From Leptospira kanakyensis (lineage in GTDB: Bacteria > Spirochaetota > Leptospiria > Leptospirales > Leptospiraceae): a stretch of 64,000 nt of DNA. Under the pieces are notes generated by a model. That model saw nothing but the letters and a program-made list of their open reading frames with translations, was not told the origin of the DNA and did no database searches. The stretch is from NCBI RefSeq assembly GCF_004769235.1, contig NZ_RQFG01000019.1:372001-436000 (forward strand), written 5' to 3'. Positions within the stretch are counted from its first letter, which is position 1; each line of letters begins with the position of its first letter. Made by a program: the position numbers and the translations under genes. Positions 36,631 to 46,786 of the stretch are shown in pieces.

Positions 36631-38451
36631 ATGGTTGATTTCAAAGTTTCCAAACGAATGCTCGTCAACTTCCGCGGACAAAACAAAGTCGTGGGAGGAT
36701 TAACAGACAAAGATAAAATTGCGATCCTTCTCTACATATCCAAAGAATTTGCTAATTTAGATAGAGAAGACCAACTCTTTTCCAAAGTCATCCTGATCTG
36801 TCAGGAAATTTTTGAGTCGGACAATACTACGCTCCGACTTTGGGATGGAGAGTTCCTCGTTCCTGTAAAGTTTGTCAAAGAAACAGAACCTCCTCGCCGG
36901 AACTTAGTGGCAGGAGAAGGGTATTCCGGATCTGTTTTTGAAACAAGAGAACCGGTTCTAGTCAATGACCTCACTCGCTCTGCCCACTTCTTTGATGAGG
37001 GCGAAACAACAAAATCGGTTATGTGTGTTCCCATCATGCAAAAGGAAGAAATTCTTGGGACACTCGCCGTAGAAAGTGAACGTGAAAATTTTTACATCAC
37101 TGATGACTTAGAAATTCTCGAAGCCCTCACTTCTCAATTGGCCCTAGCCCTTTATGGGGTCAGGCTGATTGAAGGACTTGTCACCGCAAGAGCGAGAGAG
37201 GCTGCCATCTTAAATCAGTTAGAATGGGATTTGAAGATGGGACGAAATGTCCAAAGCCAAATTCTCCCCCAAGATTTAAGTGCTTGGAACGGAATCTATT
37301 TTGCAAGTCACTATGAGCCAATGGCAGAAGTCAGTGGAGACTTGGTGGACATTGTGAGACAAGGCCATTCCCTTACAGCAATTAACATTGATGTGTCGGG
37401 ACATGGAATTCCAGCGGCCCTTGTCACCATGGCCATCCACCACCAGTTTCGTAGATCGGTAATGGCTGGACTTGGACTTACGGAAATTATGGAAGAACTT
37501 GGTGAAAAACTTAGAGAACAACTTCCAGAGTCTACTTACTTCACTGCCTTTATGGTTCGTATTTTTAGCGATTATACTTTTGGTTATGTAAATGCAGGCC
37601 ACCAACGTATGTTACATTACAAAGCTGCTGATGATACCTTCATTCAGTATGATACCAAAGGTGTTCCTCTCGGAATTCTTCCTGTCAGAAAAATTGATTA
37701 CGAAGAAAAACAAGGTAAATTGGAACCGGGAGATTTTCTCCTCTTAATTTCAGATGGATTTAGCGAACAAAGAAACCATTTAAAAGACGAAGTGGGAGTG
37801 GATCGAATCCTTACGTGGTTACAAGACGAAAGAGAAAAACTTGTTATGGAAGGTCGTGGAAAGGTAGATTTAAAAAAATTATCAGCGGCTTTTGTTGAAA
37901 GATTTCGGGCTTACCAAGGTGACGTTCCCAATGGAGATGATTTAAGTTTTTTATTCCTCTATTGTGGGGATTCCATTCCAGAAGCTTCGCATTACATCCA
38001 ACTTGCGAAACAATCCAATTCCAAAATGAAAATGGAAGAGGCTTATGCTCAGGCCCTAAAAGCTTTTAGCATCGATTCTTCCTTGAAGGAAATTTTGGTA
38101 TTTTTGGGAAAAATGTATTACCGAGACGGAAAATACAACGAAGCGATTCGGTATTTGGAAGAGTATTTACGAACCTCTGGGGATAATACAGCAGCATCTC
38201 ATTTTATGATGGGACGGGCTTATTATAAAGCCGGAATGATTTCCGAAGCAAAACGGGCGTTAAAGATGGCTCTTTCGAGTGACCATAGTTTTGCGAAAGC
38301 AAGTATCTTACTTGCACAATGTTATTTGAAAGAAAATGCGAAACCAAAAGCAATCAAAGTATTGCAACAAGGCGTAAAGAACACACCTCAAAGTATGGAA
38401 TTAAAAACTTCACTTTTAAGGTTAGAATCACATTCGCAGAAAGTTAGTTAA
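36631..38451 (+). CDS. GAF - SpoIIE/PP2C phosphatase - TPR protein
   Basis: The 606-residue cytoplasmic protein combines three parts. A GAF domain (about 45-180) contains VFETREPVLVNDL and SVMCVPIMQKEEILGTLAVES. A PP2C-type SpoIIE domain (about 205-455) has the metal-binding aspartates in EVSGDLVDIV, IDVSGHGIPAAL, LLISDGFSEQRN and NGDDLSFLFL. A C-terminal TPR-like array (about 470-600) includes YRDGKYNEAIRYLEEYLR. Proteins of this kind dephosphorylate an anti-sigma-factor antagonist in response to signals. Leptospires carry many of them, and the partner here is unknown. AAAGG lies eight bases before ATG 36631. The amt gene follows nine bases after the stop. Confidence 0.85.
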   Translation: MVDFKVSKRMLVNFRGQNKVVGGLTDKDKIAILLYISKEFANLDREDQLFSKVILICQEIFESDNTTLRLWDGEFLVPVKFVKETEPPRRNLVAGEGYSGSVFETREPVLVNDLTRSAHFFDEGETTKSVMCVPIMQKEEILGTLAVESERENFYITDDLEILEALTSQLALALYGVRLIEGLVTARAREAAILNQLEWDLKMGRNVQSQILPQDLSAWNGIYFASHYEPMAEVSGDLVDIVRQGHSLTAINIDVSGHGIPAALVTMAIHHQFRRSVMAGLGLTEIMEELGEKLREQLPESTYFTAFMVRIFSDYTFGYVNAGHQRMLHYKAADDTFIQYDTKGVPLGILPVRKIDYEEKQGKLEPGDFLLLISDGFSEQRNHLKDEVGVDRILTWLQDEREKLVMEGRGKVDLKKLSAAFVERFRAYQGDVPNGDDLSFLFLYCGDSIPEASHYIQLAKQSNSKMKMEEAYAQALKAFSIDSSLKEILVFLGKMYYRDGKYNEAIRYLEEYLRTSGDNTAASHFMMGRAYYKAGMISEAKRALKMALSSDHSFAKASILLAQCYLKENAKPKAIKVLQQGVKNTPQSMELKTSLLRLESHSQKVS

Positions 38452-38460
38452 GGAAAGTTT

Positions 38461-39885
38461 ATGAAACGATTTGGAATTTTATTTAGTTTAGTTGTCTTTT
38501 TGGTTGCCTCCTCCTTGGGAGCTGAAGAGGCAGATGGCAACAAAGAGAGTCTAGAAACATTGGCAAAAGAAATGGCGACCATTAAGGCATCCTTAGCGGA
38601 AACCAAACTAGCGTTAGAAACAACCAAACAGGAGTCAAACTGGGTTTGGACCTGTATCGCAGCCTTTCTTGTATTTTTTATGCAAGCAGGATTCGCTTAT
38701 GTGGAAGCGGGATTCACTAGGGCAAAAAATGCCGTGAATATCCTTATGAAAAACTTCTCTGACTTAACAGTAGGAGCGATTGCCTATTGGGTAGTTGGTT
38801 TTTCGATTATGTTTGGACCTCAACTCTTAAGTGGATTTGGGGTGGGGGTTCCTGCTTTTGCAGAAAGTCTGATCAATGCAGAAGATGGAAGTATGGATCC
38901 TGCTAAATATACTTTTTTTATCTTCCAAATTGTATTTGCGGCAACGGCTGCGACCATTGTATCAGGGGCAATGGCAGAGAGGACAAAGTTCTCTGCCTAT
39001 TTGGTGTTTTCCATCATCATCACTGCCTTCATTTATCCGATCTTTGGGTCTTTTGCTTGGGGAAGCCTCAACGGAATTTCTATAGGATTTTTGGAATCTC
39101 TTGGCCTCGGTGGGGGTGAAGGTGTTGGGTTTCATGATTTTGCCGGATCTACTGTCGTTCATAGTGTCGGTGCTTGGGCAGGTCTTGCCGGAGCTATCGT
39201 GGTGGGTCCACGGATGGGGAAATTCCAAACAGATGGCAGAGTGTATCCCATTTTAGGACACAATATGTCTATGGCTGCTCTCGGTGTGTTTATTCTTTGG
39301 TTTGGTTGGTTTGGGTTTAACCCTGGTTCGACGACTTCTATCGAAGGTGGAAGTTTTGCAAGGATTGCCGTTGTCACTCACATGTCTGCTTGTGCGGGAG
39401 CTATTTCTGCGATGATTCTCACTTGGCTTTTATTTAAAAAACCGGAAATTGGTCTGACCTTAAATGGGGGACTTGCCGGTCTTGTGGCCATCACAGCACC
39501 CTGTGATGTCGTAAGCATTACAGGTGCCGTTGTGATTGGAACGGTAGCCGGTGTGCTTGTGATTGTATCTGTCCTATTTCTAGATAAAATCAAAATTGAT
39601 GATCCTGTTGGTGCTGTCTCCGTTCACGGTGTCTGTGGGGCTTGGGGGACACTCTCGGTAGGGCTTTTCAGTATAGAAACAGGACTTTTTGCAGGAGCAG
39701 GTTTTGCTCAGTTTGCAGCCCAAGCCATCGGTGTGGTGACTGCTTTCCTTTGGGCTTTTCCGACAAGTTTCCTTATGTTTTATGTAATCAAAAAAACTAT
39801 GGGACTTCGTGTTTCGGAAGAAGAAGAGTTACTCGGACTCGATATTTTAGAACACGGAAACGAGGCTTACCCCGTTTCCAAATAG
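38461..39885 (+). CDS. amt: Ammonium transporter with signal peptide and coiled-coil extension
   Basis: The protein conducts ammonia/ammonium across the inner membrane. An Amt/Rh core of 11 helices starts near residue 58 (WVWTCIAAFLVFFMQAGFAYVEAGFTRAKNA). The pore histidines sit in LGHNMSMAALGVFILWFGWFGFNPG and SVHGVCGAWGTLSVGLF. DFAGSTVVHSVGAWAGL carries the conserved aspartate. Before the core is an extra part: a signal peptide (cleavage near SLGAEE) and a charged helix of about 40 residues with heptad features. Such extensions occur in some bacterial Amt proteins. No glnK/glnB gene is adjacent. It is probably co-transcribed with the phosphatase gene upstream. Confidence 0.9.
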   Translation: MKRFGILFSLVVFLVASSLGAEEADGNKESLETLAKEMATIKASLAETKLALETTKQESNWVWTCIAAFLVFFMQAGFAYVEAGFTRAKNAVNILMKNFSDLTVGAIAYWVVGFSIMFGPQLLSGFGVGVPAFAESLINAEDGSMDPAKYTFFIFQIVFAATAATIVSGAMAERTKFSAYLVFSIIITAFIYPIFGSFAWGSLNGISIGFLESLGLGGGEGVGFHDFAGSTVVHSVGAWAGLAGAIVVGPRMGKFQTDGRVYPILGHNMSMAALGVFILWFGWFGFNPGSTTSIEGGSFARIAVVTHMSACAGAISAMILTWLLFKKPEIGLTLNGGLAGLVAITAPCDVVSITGAVVIGTVAGVLVIVSVLFLDKIKIDDPVGAVSVHGVCGAWGTLSVGLFSIETGLFAGAGFAQFAAQAIGVVTAFLWAFPTSFLMFYVIKKTMGLRVSEEEELLGLDILEHGNEAYPVSK

Positions 39886-39892
39886 TCCTTGA

Positions 39893-39922
39893 CCCTAGGC
39901 TTTCTATATGGGAAGCCTAGGG
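39893..39922. terminator. Hairpin between amt and the lipoprotein gene
   Basis: CCCTAGGCTT pairs perfectly with AAGCCTAGGG over a ten-base loop. It begins seven bases after the amt stop codon and ends two bases before the GTG start of the lipoprotein gene. No T run follows. It may terminate amt weakly, or mask the ribosome-binding site of the next gene. Confidence 0.45.
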
Positions 39923-39923
39923 T

Positions 39924-40568
39924 GTGTTTCGTTTCCTTCCTTTTACCCTCATTTTATTATTCCTTTTTGGTTGTTTTGAATACGAAGAAACCATTTTGTT
40001 TCGAAAACAAAGTTCCGGGACAGTGGAGATTACCTATACAGTTCCACTAAAAAAGGACTCAAACGACTCACTCATCAAATTCCTACCGACTTCCAAGGAA
40101 GAAATCATAGGGTCCGTCAAAAAAAAGTCGAATAACAACCTACAGGTGAGGGATTTCACTTTTCGCGAACTAGAAAAATCAGAAACAACGGATATGTATT
40201 TCAAACGAAAAGGAAAAGTATCTTATAAATTAGATTTTGAAGACCCTTTACATTTAGAAGGGGTACTTGTCGGAACCTTTTCTATCAAATCCAAACCGAG
40301 AACCCTTCTCATCAAAAGAGATTTTCCTAACCTAACAGACAGTGTTGTGACAGAAGCCGGGGCGGGTGAGAAAAAAATCATTTCGGAAACATCCAGACTT
40401 CTCAAAGAAGGACGTATACAATTTAAGGTTTTATTTCCCAAAGATTCAGAATGTAGTTCCAACAGAGGATTCATTGGACTAGGGAATTTAACTTACCAAA
40501 TTCCTCTCCAAGAAACTTTGGAAAATCCGGATTCCAAAACCTGGGAATATAAAATTCGTTTTTTTTAA
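39924..40568 (+). CDS. Putative lipoprotein
   Basis: The 214-residue protein starts at GTG 39924 and has a signal peptide ending in LFLFGC, a lipobox of the relaxed leptospiral kind with Cys17 as the lipid-attachment site. The mature part is rich in beta strands, with repeated polar-hydrophobic patterns (GTVEITYTVPL, GKVSYKLDF, GVLVGTFSIKS) and one central charged helix (EKKIISETSRLLKEGRIQFKV). I recognise no family. The 3' end overlaps mqnA tail to tail by four bases. Confidence 0.6.
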   Translation: MFRFLPFTLILLFLFGCFEYEETILFRKQSSGTVEITYTVPLKKDSNDSLIKFLPTSKEEIIGSVKKKSNNNLQVRDFTFRELEKSETTDMYFKRKGKVSYKLDFEDPLHLEGVLVGTFSIKSKPRTLLIKRDFPNLTDSVVTEAGAGEKKIISETSRLLKEGRIQFKVLFPKDSECSSNRGFIGLGNLTYQIPLQETLENPDSKTWEYKIRFF

Positions 40569-41311
40569 ACGAGTTTTAGTTCTTTTGCGGTTTTGATAAA
40601 CAAATCAAACCCATCTAAATTTTTACTCTCTGGTATATAGTGTAACTCTTGTTTGAGATACCTATCAGTTATGGCAATGGGAAGTCTCTTTTCTTCTTTG
40701 ATGATCGAATCGAGTTCTTTCAGTCCGTATTCTAGAGCCGTTAAAAATAGTCTGTCATCCCAAACTTTTCCTTTAGGAAAGGCCCAAAAAGCAAAACAAA
40801 AATACAATCCTGTAGAACGATTCCACCATTCCGCAAGGTCAACCACCTGATAGCCAGGAACTGGTGTTTGCAAAAGAGCATGGTCTCCAAAAAGTAAATG
40901 TGATCCTTTTCCCTCTTTCATCATCTCTGAAATTTCCGAAGCAGGGGTTGGAACCACCTCCACTAACTTTCCAAATTCTCTAAAAAGTAGGCATTGGAGG
41001 AGAGCCACACTCGAACGAGAACCTTTGTCTGTATAAACTACCTTTGGTGCACCCGGTTCTGATTCATGACGGAAAAAAAGGACCGAACGAACGACATCCC
41101 TTGCGCAGACACCGACCACTGTCGTGTAGTCCAAAGTCTCACGATTTCTTTCACATTCAATAGAAGAAACAAGAGCACAGTCTAACTCTCCTTTTTTTAG
41201 GAGTTCAATCAGGACACTCGGATTCTCGTAAACTGGTGAATATCCGGAAGTTCGCTCGAAATAGAGGGTGAGGGGGCGGGCATTCAGGTGTTTTACGATG
41301 CCTATTTTCAT
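40565..41311 (-). CDS. mqnA: Chorismate dehydratase, futalosine pathway
   Basis: MqnA converts chorismate to 3-enolpyruvylbenzoate, the first step of the futalosine route to menaquinone. The 248-residue protein has the periplasmic-binding-like fold of the family without a signal peptide. Typical segments are [16 protein letters not shown] near the start, [51 protein letters not shown] and [21 protein letters not shown]. Length is usual. It stands alone on the minus strand; mqnC is at 4507. Confidence 0.85.
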   Translation of the reverse strand: MKIGIVKHLNARPLTLYFERTSGYSPVYENPSVLIELLKKGELDCALVSSIECERNRETLDYTTVVGVCARDVVRSVLFFRHESEPGAPKVVYTDKGSRSSVALLQCLLFREFGKLVEVVPTPASEISEMMKEGKGSHLLFGDHALLQTPVPGYQVVDLAEWWNRSTGLYFCFAFWAFPKGKVWDDRLFLTALEYGLKELDSIIKEEKRLPIAITDRYLKQELHYIPESKNLDGFDLFIKTAKELKLV

Positions 41312-41382
41312 TATCTAGTATCCCTTATAAAAAACAACTTGTCAGAAATAGAAAAGGGTGTCGAATCACTTACGAGGACAAC

Positions 41383-42240
41383 TTGGACTTTCGAACATCT
41401 TTAAACACAATCGGTGATGCTGAATTTGAATTCATTAAGAATTTAGTGTACAAACAAGCAGGTATCTTTTTAGCACCGCATAAAAAAATCATGGTGCAGT
41501 CCAGGCTCAATGCAAGACTTCGGACATTGGGGATTGTTAGTTTTGAGAATTATGTTGCTAAACTAAAACTTGATCCAAAATTTGCGACTGATGAAATGCA
41601 AGAACTCATCAACCGCATAACAACAAACAAAACAGATTTTTTCCGAGAAAACCATCATTTTGAATTTCTAAAAACACAATACTTTCCTTCCCTCGAACAA
41701 GCTGCTGCAGCGGGTGGACCAAAAACATTACGCATTTGGTGTTCTGCTTCTTCTACAGGGGAAGAACCTTATTCCATTGCCATAACGGTTTATGAATATT
41801 TTAATTCTAAACCAGGTTGGAATTGTAAAATTTACGCCTCAGACATTGATACGCAAGTGATTGCCACTGCAAAGAAAGGCCTTTACCGTGATGAAAGATT
41901 GGAACCTGTTTCGGAAGCCATGAAATCTAAACATTTCATCAAAACCTCAGACAAAGACCATGTGTTTTATGAAGCCAAACCTCATTTGAAAGCTCTGATT
42001 GACTTTAGACAAATTAACCTTTTACACTTTCCTTTTCCTATTACCGAAAAATTGGATTTAATTTTTTGTAGGAATGTGGTGATTTACTTTGATAAACCCA
42101 CCCAAAAAACGTTATTTCAAAACTTCGAAGTCAGTTTGAAACCAAAAGGATATTTGATTTTAGGACACTCGGAAACGATGTTTGGAATCTCAGATAGTTT
42201 TAAGTTTTTGGGGCATACCATCTATCAGAAGAAAGATTAG
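41383..42240 (+). CDS. cheR: Chemotaxis protein methyltransferase CheR
   Basis: CheR methylates glutamates of chemoreceptors using SAM. Translation probably begins at TTG 41383, which has GAGG five bases upstream; there is no better start. The 285-residue protein has the N-terminal helical domain ([30 protein letters not shown]). The SAM domain follows, with [69 protein letters not shown] and [10 protein letters not shown]. No other chemotaxis gene is adjacent in the window. Its 3' end overlaps the HIT-family gene by four bases. Confidence 0.92.
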   Translation: MDFRTSLNTIGDAEFEFIKNLVYKQAGIFLAPHKKIMVQSRLNARLRTLGIVSFENYVAKLKLDPKFATDEMQELINRITTNKTDFFRENHHFEFLKTQYFPSLEQAAAAGGPKTLRIWCSASSTGEEPYSIAITVYEYFNSKPGWNCKIYASDIDTQVIATAKKGLYRDERLEPVSEAMKSKHFIKTSDKDHVFYEAKPHLKALIDFRQINLLHFPFPITEKLDLIFCRNVVIYFDKPTQKTLFQNFEVSLKPKGYLILGHSETMFGISDSFKFLGHTIYQKKD

Positions 42241-42755
42241 TCGGTTACTTCTTCTACCCAAAGTTTTTTTAAGTCATCCCACATTTGGTAGGGTTCGTAG
42301 ATCACAATCCTTGTATTGGAAATTACGTCTAAAAAACCTGCCTCATTGGGAAACCTAGGAACGATATGTTCATGGATATGCGGAATCGATCCCCCGCTAT
42401 TTTTCCCAAGATTGTAACCAATATTAAATCCCTGCACCCGCCATTGTTTTTCAAGAATCCTCATGGCTTTTTGTGTGAGTCTATGGATGTCTAAAGCTTC
42501 CTCTTCTGTTAGTTCAAGGTAATGAATGATATGACGTTTGGGAAAGATGATGATATGTCCCGGATTGTAAGGGAATAGGTTAATGGAGACTATTGAAAGT
42601 TCTGTTTCTGCAATGGTCAGATTGGGAACAATTTCGTTTTTATCACGCACCCCACAAAGAATGCAGTCCACATTGGGTCTATCTCCTTTGGCATAACCCA
42701 ATTTCCCTATACTGAAGAGGTTTTTTCTATGGGAGTGTTCTTCATAGGAACTCAT
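42237..42755 (-). CDS. HIT-family nucleotide hydrolase/transferase
   Basis: HIT proteins act on nucleotide phosphoanhydride or phosphoramide bonds. I chose ATG 42755 (172 residues, GGGAG upstream); TTG 42794 would add 13. The protein has CILCG near residue 32, which may bind zinc with a distal ligand, [26 protein letters not shown], and the catalytic histidine triad [12 protein letters not shown]. This matches the group of AP4A phosphorylase-like and Fhit-like proteins. Its physiological substrate is not shown. Confidence 0.85.
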   Translation of the reverse strand: MSSYEEHSHRKNLFSIGKLGYAKGDRPNVDCILCGVRDKNEIVPNLTIAETELSIVSINLFPYNPGHIIIFPKRHIIHYLELTEEEALDIHRLTQKAMRILEKQWRVQGFNIGYNLGKNSGGSIPHIHEHIVPRFPNEAGFLDVISNTRIVIYEPYQMWDDLKKLWVEEVTD

Positions 42756-42827
42756 TGGTACTTTCAATCTCCCTAAAGGATTAAAGGATTGCAAGGATTT
42801 TGACAGGTATACAGTAAGAAAGTAACA

Positions 42828-43772
42828 GTGTCAGAATCGCCTCATATTCCCGTACTTCCCAGAGAAGTCATCGATTTACTCCAAAAAACGGATAGCCCCG
42901 AACCCCAATGGTTCCTTGACGGTACTGCTGGGGAAGGTGGACACTCCAAACTCATTTTACAGACCTTTCCGAATGCCAAACTCATTTTGATCGATCGTGA
43001 CAGCGTGATGTTAGAACGAGCCAAAAAAGAAATTTTATCCGTCATTGGTTCCCTCGATCGGGTACATGCTTTCCAAATGAACTTTTCTGAAGTGGACCAA
43101 GACCTATTGGAATCTTTGGATTGCCCTGGCCTTGATGGGGCACTGGTAGACTTAGGAGTTTCTCTTTTTCATTTTTTACATTCTGGTCGCGGGTTTACTT
43201 TTAAAAATGAAGAACCCCTGGATATGAGGCTTGAACCCCAAGTGGGCAGGAAAACTGCCGCCGATGTAGTTAATTATAGCACAGTCCTCCATCTGAAAAA
43301 AGTATTTTGGGAATATGGAGAAGAACGTTGGGCCTTAAAGATTGCAAATAACATTGTACAGTCGAGACATAAAAAGAAATTTGAAACCAACACGGATCTG
43401 GTAAAACTTGTGGAGTCATCGATCCCTAGAAAGTTTTGGCCCAAAGAAACCCATCCTGCGACAAGGATATTCCAAGCACTTCGGATTGAGGTCAACGAAG
43501 AGTTGTTACATGCTGAAAAAGGAATCAGAAATATTGCCGCTTGTTTGAAAACGGGAGGTGTTTTGGCCTGCATTTCCTTCCATTCATTGGAAGATCGGAT
43601 TGTAAAATGGACATTCAGAGACCTAAAAGCCAATGACCAATTTGAAATTTTAACAAAAAAACCGATTCTCCCAACCGACACAGAAATCAGAGAAAACCGT
43701 GCCTCTCGGTCTGCAAAATTGCGGGGCATTCAAAAAATAGAACCGATATTGAATAAGAGATGGGAACGATGA
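42828..43772 (+). CDS. rsmH: 16S rRNA m4C1402 methyltransferase
   Basis: RsmH (MraW) methylates N4 of C1402 in 16S rRNA. The 314-residue protein begins at GTG 42828 with [13 protein letters not shown]. It has [14 protein letters not shown] (SAM site), [47 protein letters not shown], and [14 protein letters not shown] near the end. As in most bacteria it heads the division and cell-wall cluster. MraZ is not seen upstream; the HIT gene is there on the other strand. Confidence 0.95.
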   Translation: MSESPHIPVLPREVIDLLQKTDSPEPQWFLDGTAGEGGHSKLILQTFPNAKLILIDRDSVMLERAKKEILSVIGSLDRVHAFQMNFSEVDQDLLESLDCPGLDGALVDLGVSLFHFLHSGRGFTFKNEEPLDMRLEPQVGRKTAADVVNYSTVLHLKKVFWEYGEERWALKIANNIVQSRHKKKFETNTDLVKLVESSIPRKFWPKETHPATRIFQALRIEVNEELLHAEKGIRNIAACLKTGGVLACISFHSLEDRIVKWTFRDLKANDQFEILTKKPILPTDTEIRENRASRSAKLRGIQKIEPILNKRWER

Positions 43773-44113
43773 AAGGAAAAATAGGAAACATTCCGGGACG
43801 AATCCTGGATTTTTTTTCTCCATTAAAACCTTTGGTGGTTTTGTTTCCCTTTCTCATCTTTTTTTATTTTGTGGTCTGGCAAGGACTGACCAAAGCAAAA
43901 CTAGCCAGACAAATCCACGAACGAACATCCACAAAAGAAGAATTAAAACGTAAAAACGACGAACTAAAAATTGGGATCGTGGCCTACACTTCCGCCGAAC
44001 GAATTGAAACTCTCTACCGCAGAACCTACCAATTTTTACCCATTAGTTTAGGAAACCGAACAGTCACCATTGAACTTCCTCCCATCCCAAACTTGGATCC
44101 AAAAGACAAATAA
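43769..44113 (+). CDS. ftsL: FtsL-like cell division protein
   Basis: FtsL is a bitopic divisome protein that works with FtsB/FtsQ and the FtsWI pair. The gene overlaps rsmH as ATGA at 43769, with GGGA upstream; ATG 43760 is an alternative. The 114-residue product has a cytoplasmic N-terminus, one membrane helix (about 24-41, [16 protein letters not shown]) and a coiled-coil region ([23 protein letters not shown]). Identification rests on size, layout and position between rsmH and murE rather than on sequence motifs. Confidence 0.7.
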   Translation: MKGKIGNIPGRILDFFSPLKPLVVLFPFLIFFYFVVWQGLTKAKLARQIHERTSTKEELKRKNDELKIGIVAYTSAERIETLYRRTYQFLPISLGNRTVTIELPPIPNLDPKDK

Positions 44114-45633
44114 TGAAATTATCTGAAATCATCAAACGAATCCCCGAAATCAAACTCATCCAAGGGGATAACTCTATTGAAGTGGATTATATCTGGGCAG
44201 ACAGTCGTAAACTAAAACCCAGTGATATTTTTGTTTTACCCGATGATACGATAGAAAGACAAGAATCCTTTTTGGTTATGGCCAAAGAGATTGGTGTGAA
44301 GGTTGTCCTTGTCTCCAAACGCCATTTAAAATTAAAAGGATTGGAATCTTTTCCCGTGATCCTTGAGACCGAAGATGCAGTCGGTGAAGCACACGGAAAA
44401 ATCGCCTGTTTTCTTGCCGGTAATCCTGCGAAAAAACTAAAAATTGTCGCCATCACCGGCACCAACGGAAAAACTTCTTTAACTTTTATCCTTTTCCACC
44501 TAGCAAGAAAAGTCGGTAAAAATGCTGCTCTTATCGGAACCGTACAAATCCAAATTATGGATCGAATTTTAGAATCTGGATATACAACTCCCGATGCCTC
44601 ATCTCTCAACCTTTTACTCAAACAAATGTTAGAGGAAGGAATTGAGTATGTGTTTATGGAAATGAGTAGCCATGGACTGAAACTCGGACGGGTCGCAGGT
44701 TTAGAAATTACTTGTGCTGGATTTACAAACCTGACCCAAGACCACCTGGACTTTCATTCTAATATGGATGATTATTTTGAAAGTAAGTTTAAAATTTTCC
44801 AACTTTTAGAACAATCATCTGTAAAAAATAAATTCGGACTTGTGGCCGGTGATGTTCCTTTTGGAACCGAGATGATCCAAAGAATCGAAAAGGCAAAATT
44901 AAAATCTCCGATTTTTGTTTTTGGAAAGGCTGGGGAATTTAATTTCTCAAACACCAAACTTTCGTTATTGCAGAGCGAATATAGATTTCATAAAAAAGCA
45001 AAAAATTTACCATTTGTAGAAGTTCGTTCTATCAAAACCAATCTCCTGGGAAATTTTAATGTTTTTAATACCTCCTTTGCTCTCGCAATTGCTTATGAAC
45101 TTGGATTTCCCTGGGAAGAAGTGATTTCTTGTTTGGAGAATATTCCCACAGTTCCAGGCAGGTTTCATGTGGTTCCTTATCCTGACAAATCCAGAATTGC
45201 CGTTGTGGATTATGCTCACACTCCCGATGCCTTAGAAAATATTTTAAAAAGTTGTGTGGAAATTGCTCCGAAACAACTCATTTGTCTTTTTGGATGTGGA
45301 GGGGATAGAGACCGCACCAAACGACCGCTAATGGCAAAAATTGCGGAAAAATTATCAGATTTTGTCATTCTTACTTCTGATAACCCAAGAACCGAAAATC
45401 CAGAATCCATTTTGGATGAAATCGAAGCAGGATTTTCTCGTGGTTTCAAAAGGTATGAAAAAATTACTGACCGACGGGTTGCCATCCAAAGAGCTGTGGC
45501 ACTACTCGAACGAGATGGGATTTTAGTGGTAGCTGGGAAAGGCCACGAAACTTACCAAATCATTGGAAAAGAAAAAACAAAATTTGTAGATTTCGAAGAA
45601 ATAGAGAATGGATTTCAAAATTTAGGACTTTAG
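44113..45633 (+). CDS. murE: UDP-MurNAc-L-Ala-D-Glu:diaminopimelate ligase
   Basis: MurE adds the third peptide residue to the peptidoglycan precursor. The 506-residue protein has the P-loop ITGTNGKTS at 114-122, the middle-domain [14 protein letters not shown] and [16 protein letters not shown] segments, and [11 protein letters not shown]. The specificity motif SDNPRTENP carries the DNPR sequence that selects meso-diaminopimelate. The wall is therefore predicted to be mDAP-type, as known for leptospires. Start ATG overlaps the ftsL stop (TAATG). No ftsI gene lies between them. Confidence 0.95.
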   Translation: MKLSEIIKRIPEIKLIQGDNSIEVDYIWADSRKLKPSDIFVLPDDTIERQESFLVMAKEIGVKVVLVSKRHLKLKGLESFPVILETEDAVGEAHGKIACFLAGNPAKKLKIVAITGTNGKTSLTFILFHLARKVGKNAALIGTVQIQIMDRILESGYTTPDASSLNLLLKQMLEEGIEYVFMEMSSHGLKLGRVAGLEITCAGFTNLTQDHLDFHSNMDDYFESKFKIFQLLEQSSVKNKFGLVAGDVPFGTEMIQRIEKAKLKSPIFVFGKAGEFNFSNTKLSLLQSEYRFHKKAKNLPFVEVRSIKTNLLGNFNVFNTSFALAIAYELGFPWEEVISCLENIPTVPGRFHVVPYPDKSRIAVVDYAHTPDALENILKSCVEIAPKQLICLFGCGGDRDRTKRPLMAKIAEKLSDFVILTSDNPRTENPESILDEIEAGFSRGFKRYEKITDRRVAIQRAVALLERDGILVVAGKGHETYQIIGKEKTKFVDFEEIENGFQNLGL

Positions 45634-45650
45634 GCGATAGGGGAAATAAA

Positions 45651-46763
45651 ATGTTCCAGTGGATTTATGAATCGTTTGGAAACGATTATGGTTTTTTACG
45701 AGTTTTTAGTTATGTTACCCTACGAGCCATGATGGCGGGTCTTACCTCTATGTTCATCACCTTTCTTTTTGGGAAGGCTTTGATTTCTTTCCTACTTTCC
45801 TTAAAATTTCGAGAATCTGTTCGAAATGATGGTCCGCAGTCACATGCGGCAAAATCGGGAACTCCAACGATGGGTGGGCTCATTATGATCCTGTCTCTGA
45901 CCGTCTCTACTTTGTTATGGGGAAATCTTTCTAATTTAAATGTTTTGTTACTTCTGGTCTCTGCCATTTTATTTGCAGGACTTGGGTTTACTGATGACTA
46001 TATGAAGTCCGTAAAAAAAATCAAAGGGGGTATGCGAGCAAGAACTAAATTTCTTGTGACCATCTTCTTTGCTGTTTCCATCACCACTCTTTATTTTTAT
46101 TTTACCGGCAAATCCAATACAAATGCCACGAAAGGTGTTGTGTTTACAATTACCGATTTGTTTTTACCTTTTGTGAAAGGACCTGTTTGGAATTTGGGAC
46201 TACTTGCTGTTCCTTTTGCCATCATCGTTTTGATAGGCAGTTCGCATGCGGTCAATCTTACTGATGGACTGGATGGACTGGCCTCCGGAACCGTTGTGAT
46301 TGCAACGGCGACTTTTGCTCTCATTTCTTATGTATCGGGAACACCTTCGGCAGCAAACTATTTGCACATTCCCTATTTACCTGGTTCGCATGAATATGCG
46401 GTTTTCCTTGCTGGACTTTCTGGTGCCTTACTTGGATTTTTATGGTTCAATTGCCATCCCGCACAAGTTTTTATGGGGGATACCGGTTCTTTGTTTCTTG
46501 GTTCTACCTTAGGTCTTGTTGCGATTATGTTAAAAAAAGAAATCCTCCTTGTGATCCTTGGAGGAATCTTTGTCGCTGAAGCAGTGAGTGTCATTTTACA
46601 AGTGGGATCTTTTAAACTTACTGGAAAACGAATCTTTAAGATGGCTCCCTTACACCACCATTTTGAATTGTCCGGTTGGTCGGAAGAAAAGGTAGTGATT
46701 CGGTTTTGGATCATTGGGATCATCCTTGCCATCATCACTTTGTCTACACTAAAGATCCAATAG
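45651..46763 (+). CDS. mraY: Phospho-MurNAc-pentapeptide transferase
   Basis: MraY moves phospho-MurNAc-pentapeptide to undecaprenyl phosphate, giving lipid I. The 370-residue inner membrane protein has about ten helices. Signature segments are [66 protein letters not shown] and [22 protein letters not shown]. It follows murE by 17 bases. Where murF would usually sit between them there is nothing; murF is at 52092-53471. Confidence 0.96.
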   Translation: MFQWIYESFGNDYGFLRVFSYVTLRAMMAGLTSMFITFLFGKALISFLLSLKFRESVRNDGPQSHAAKSGTPTMGGLIMILSLTVSTLLWGNLSNLNVLLLLVSAILFAGLGFTDDYMKSVKKIKGGMRARTKFLVTIFFAVSITTLYFYFTGKSNTNATKGVVFTITDLFLPFVKGPVWNLGLLAVPFAIIVLIGSSHAVNLTDGLDGLASGTVVIATATFALISYVSGTPSAANYLHIPYLPGSHEYAVFLAGLSGALLGFLWFNCHPAQVFMGDTGSLFLGSTLGLVAIMLKKEILLVILGGIFVAEAVSVILQVGSFKLTGKRIFKMAPLHHHFELSGWSEEKVVIRFWIIGIILAIITLSTLKIQ

Positions 46764-46786
46764 TCGACCAAGGTTCAATCGAAAGC

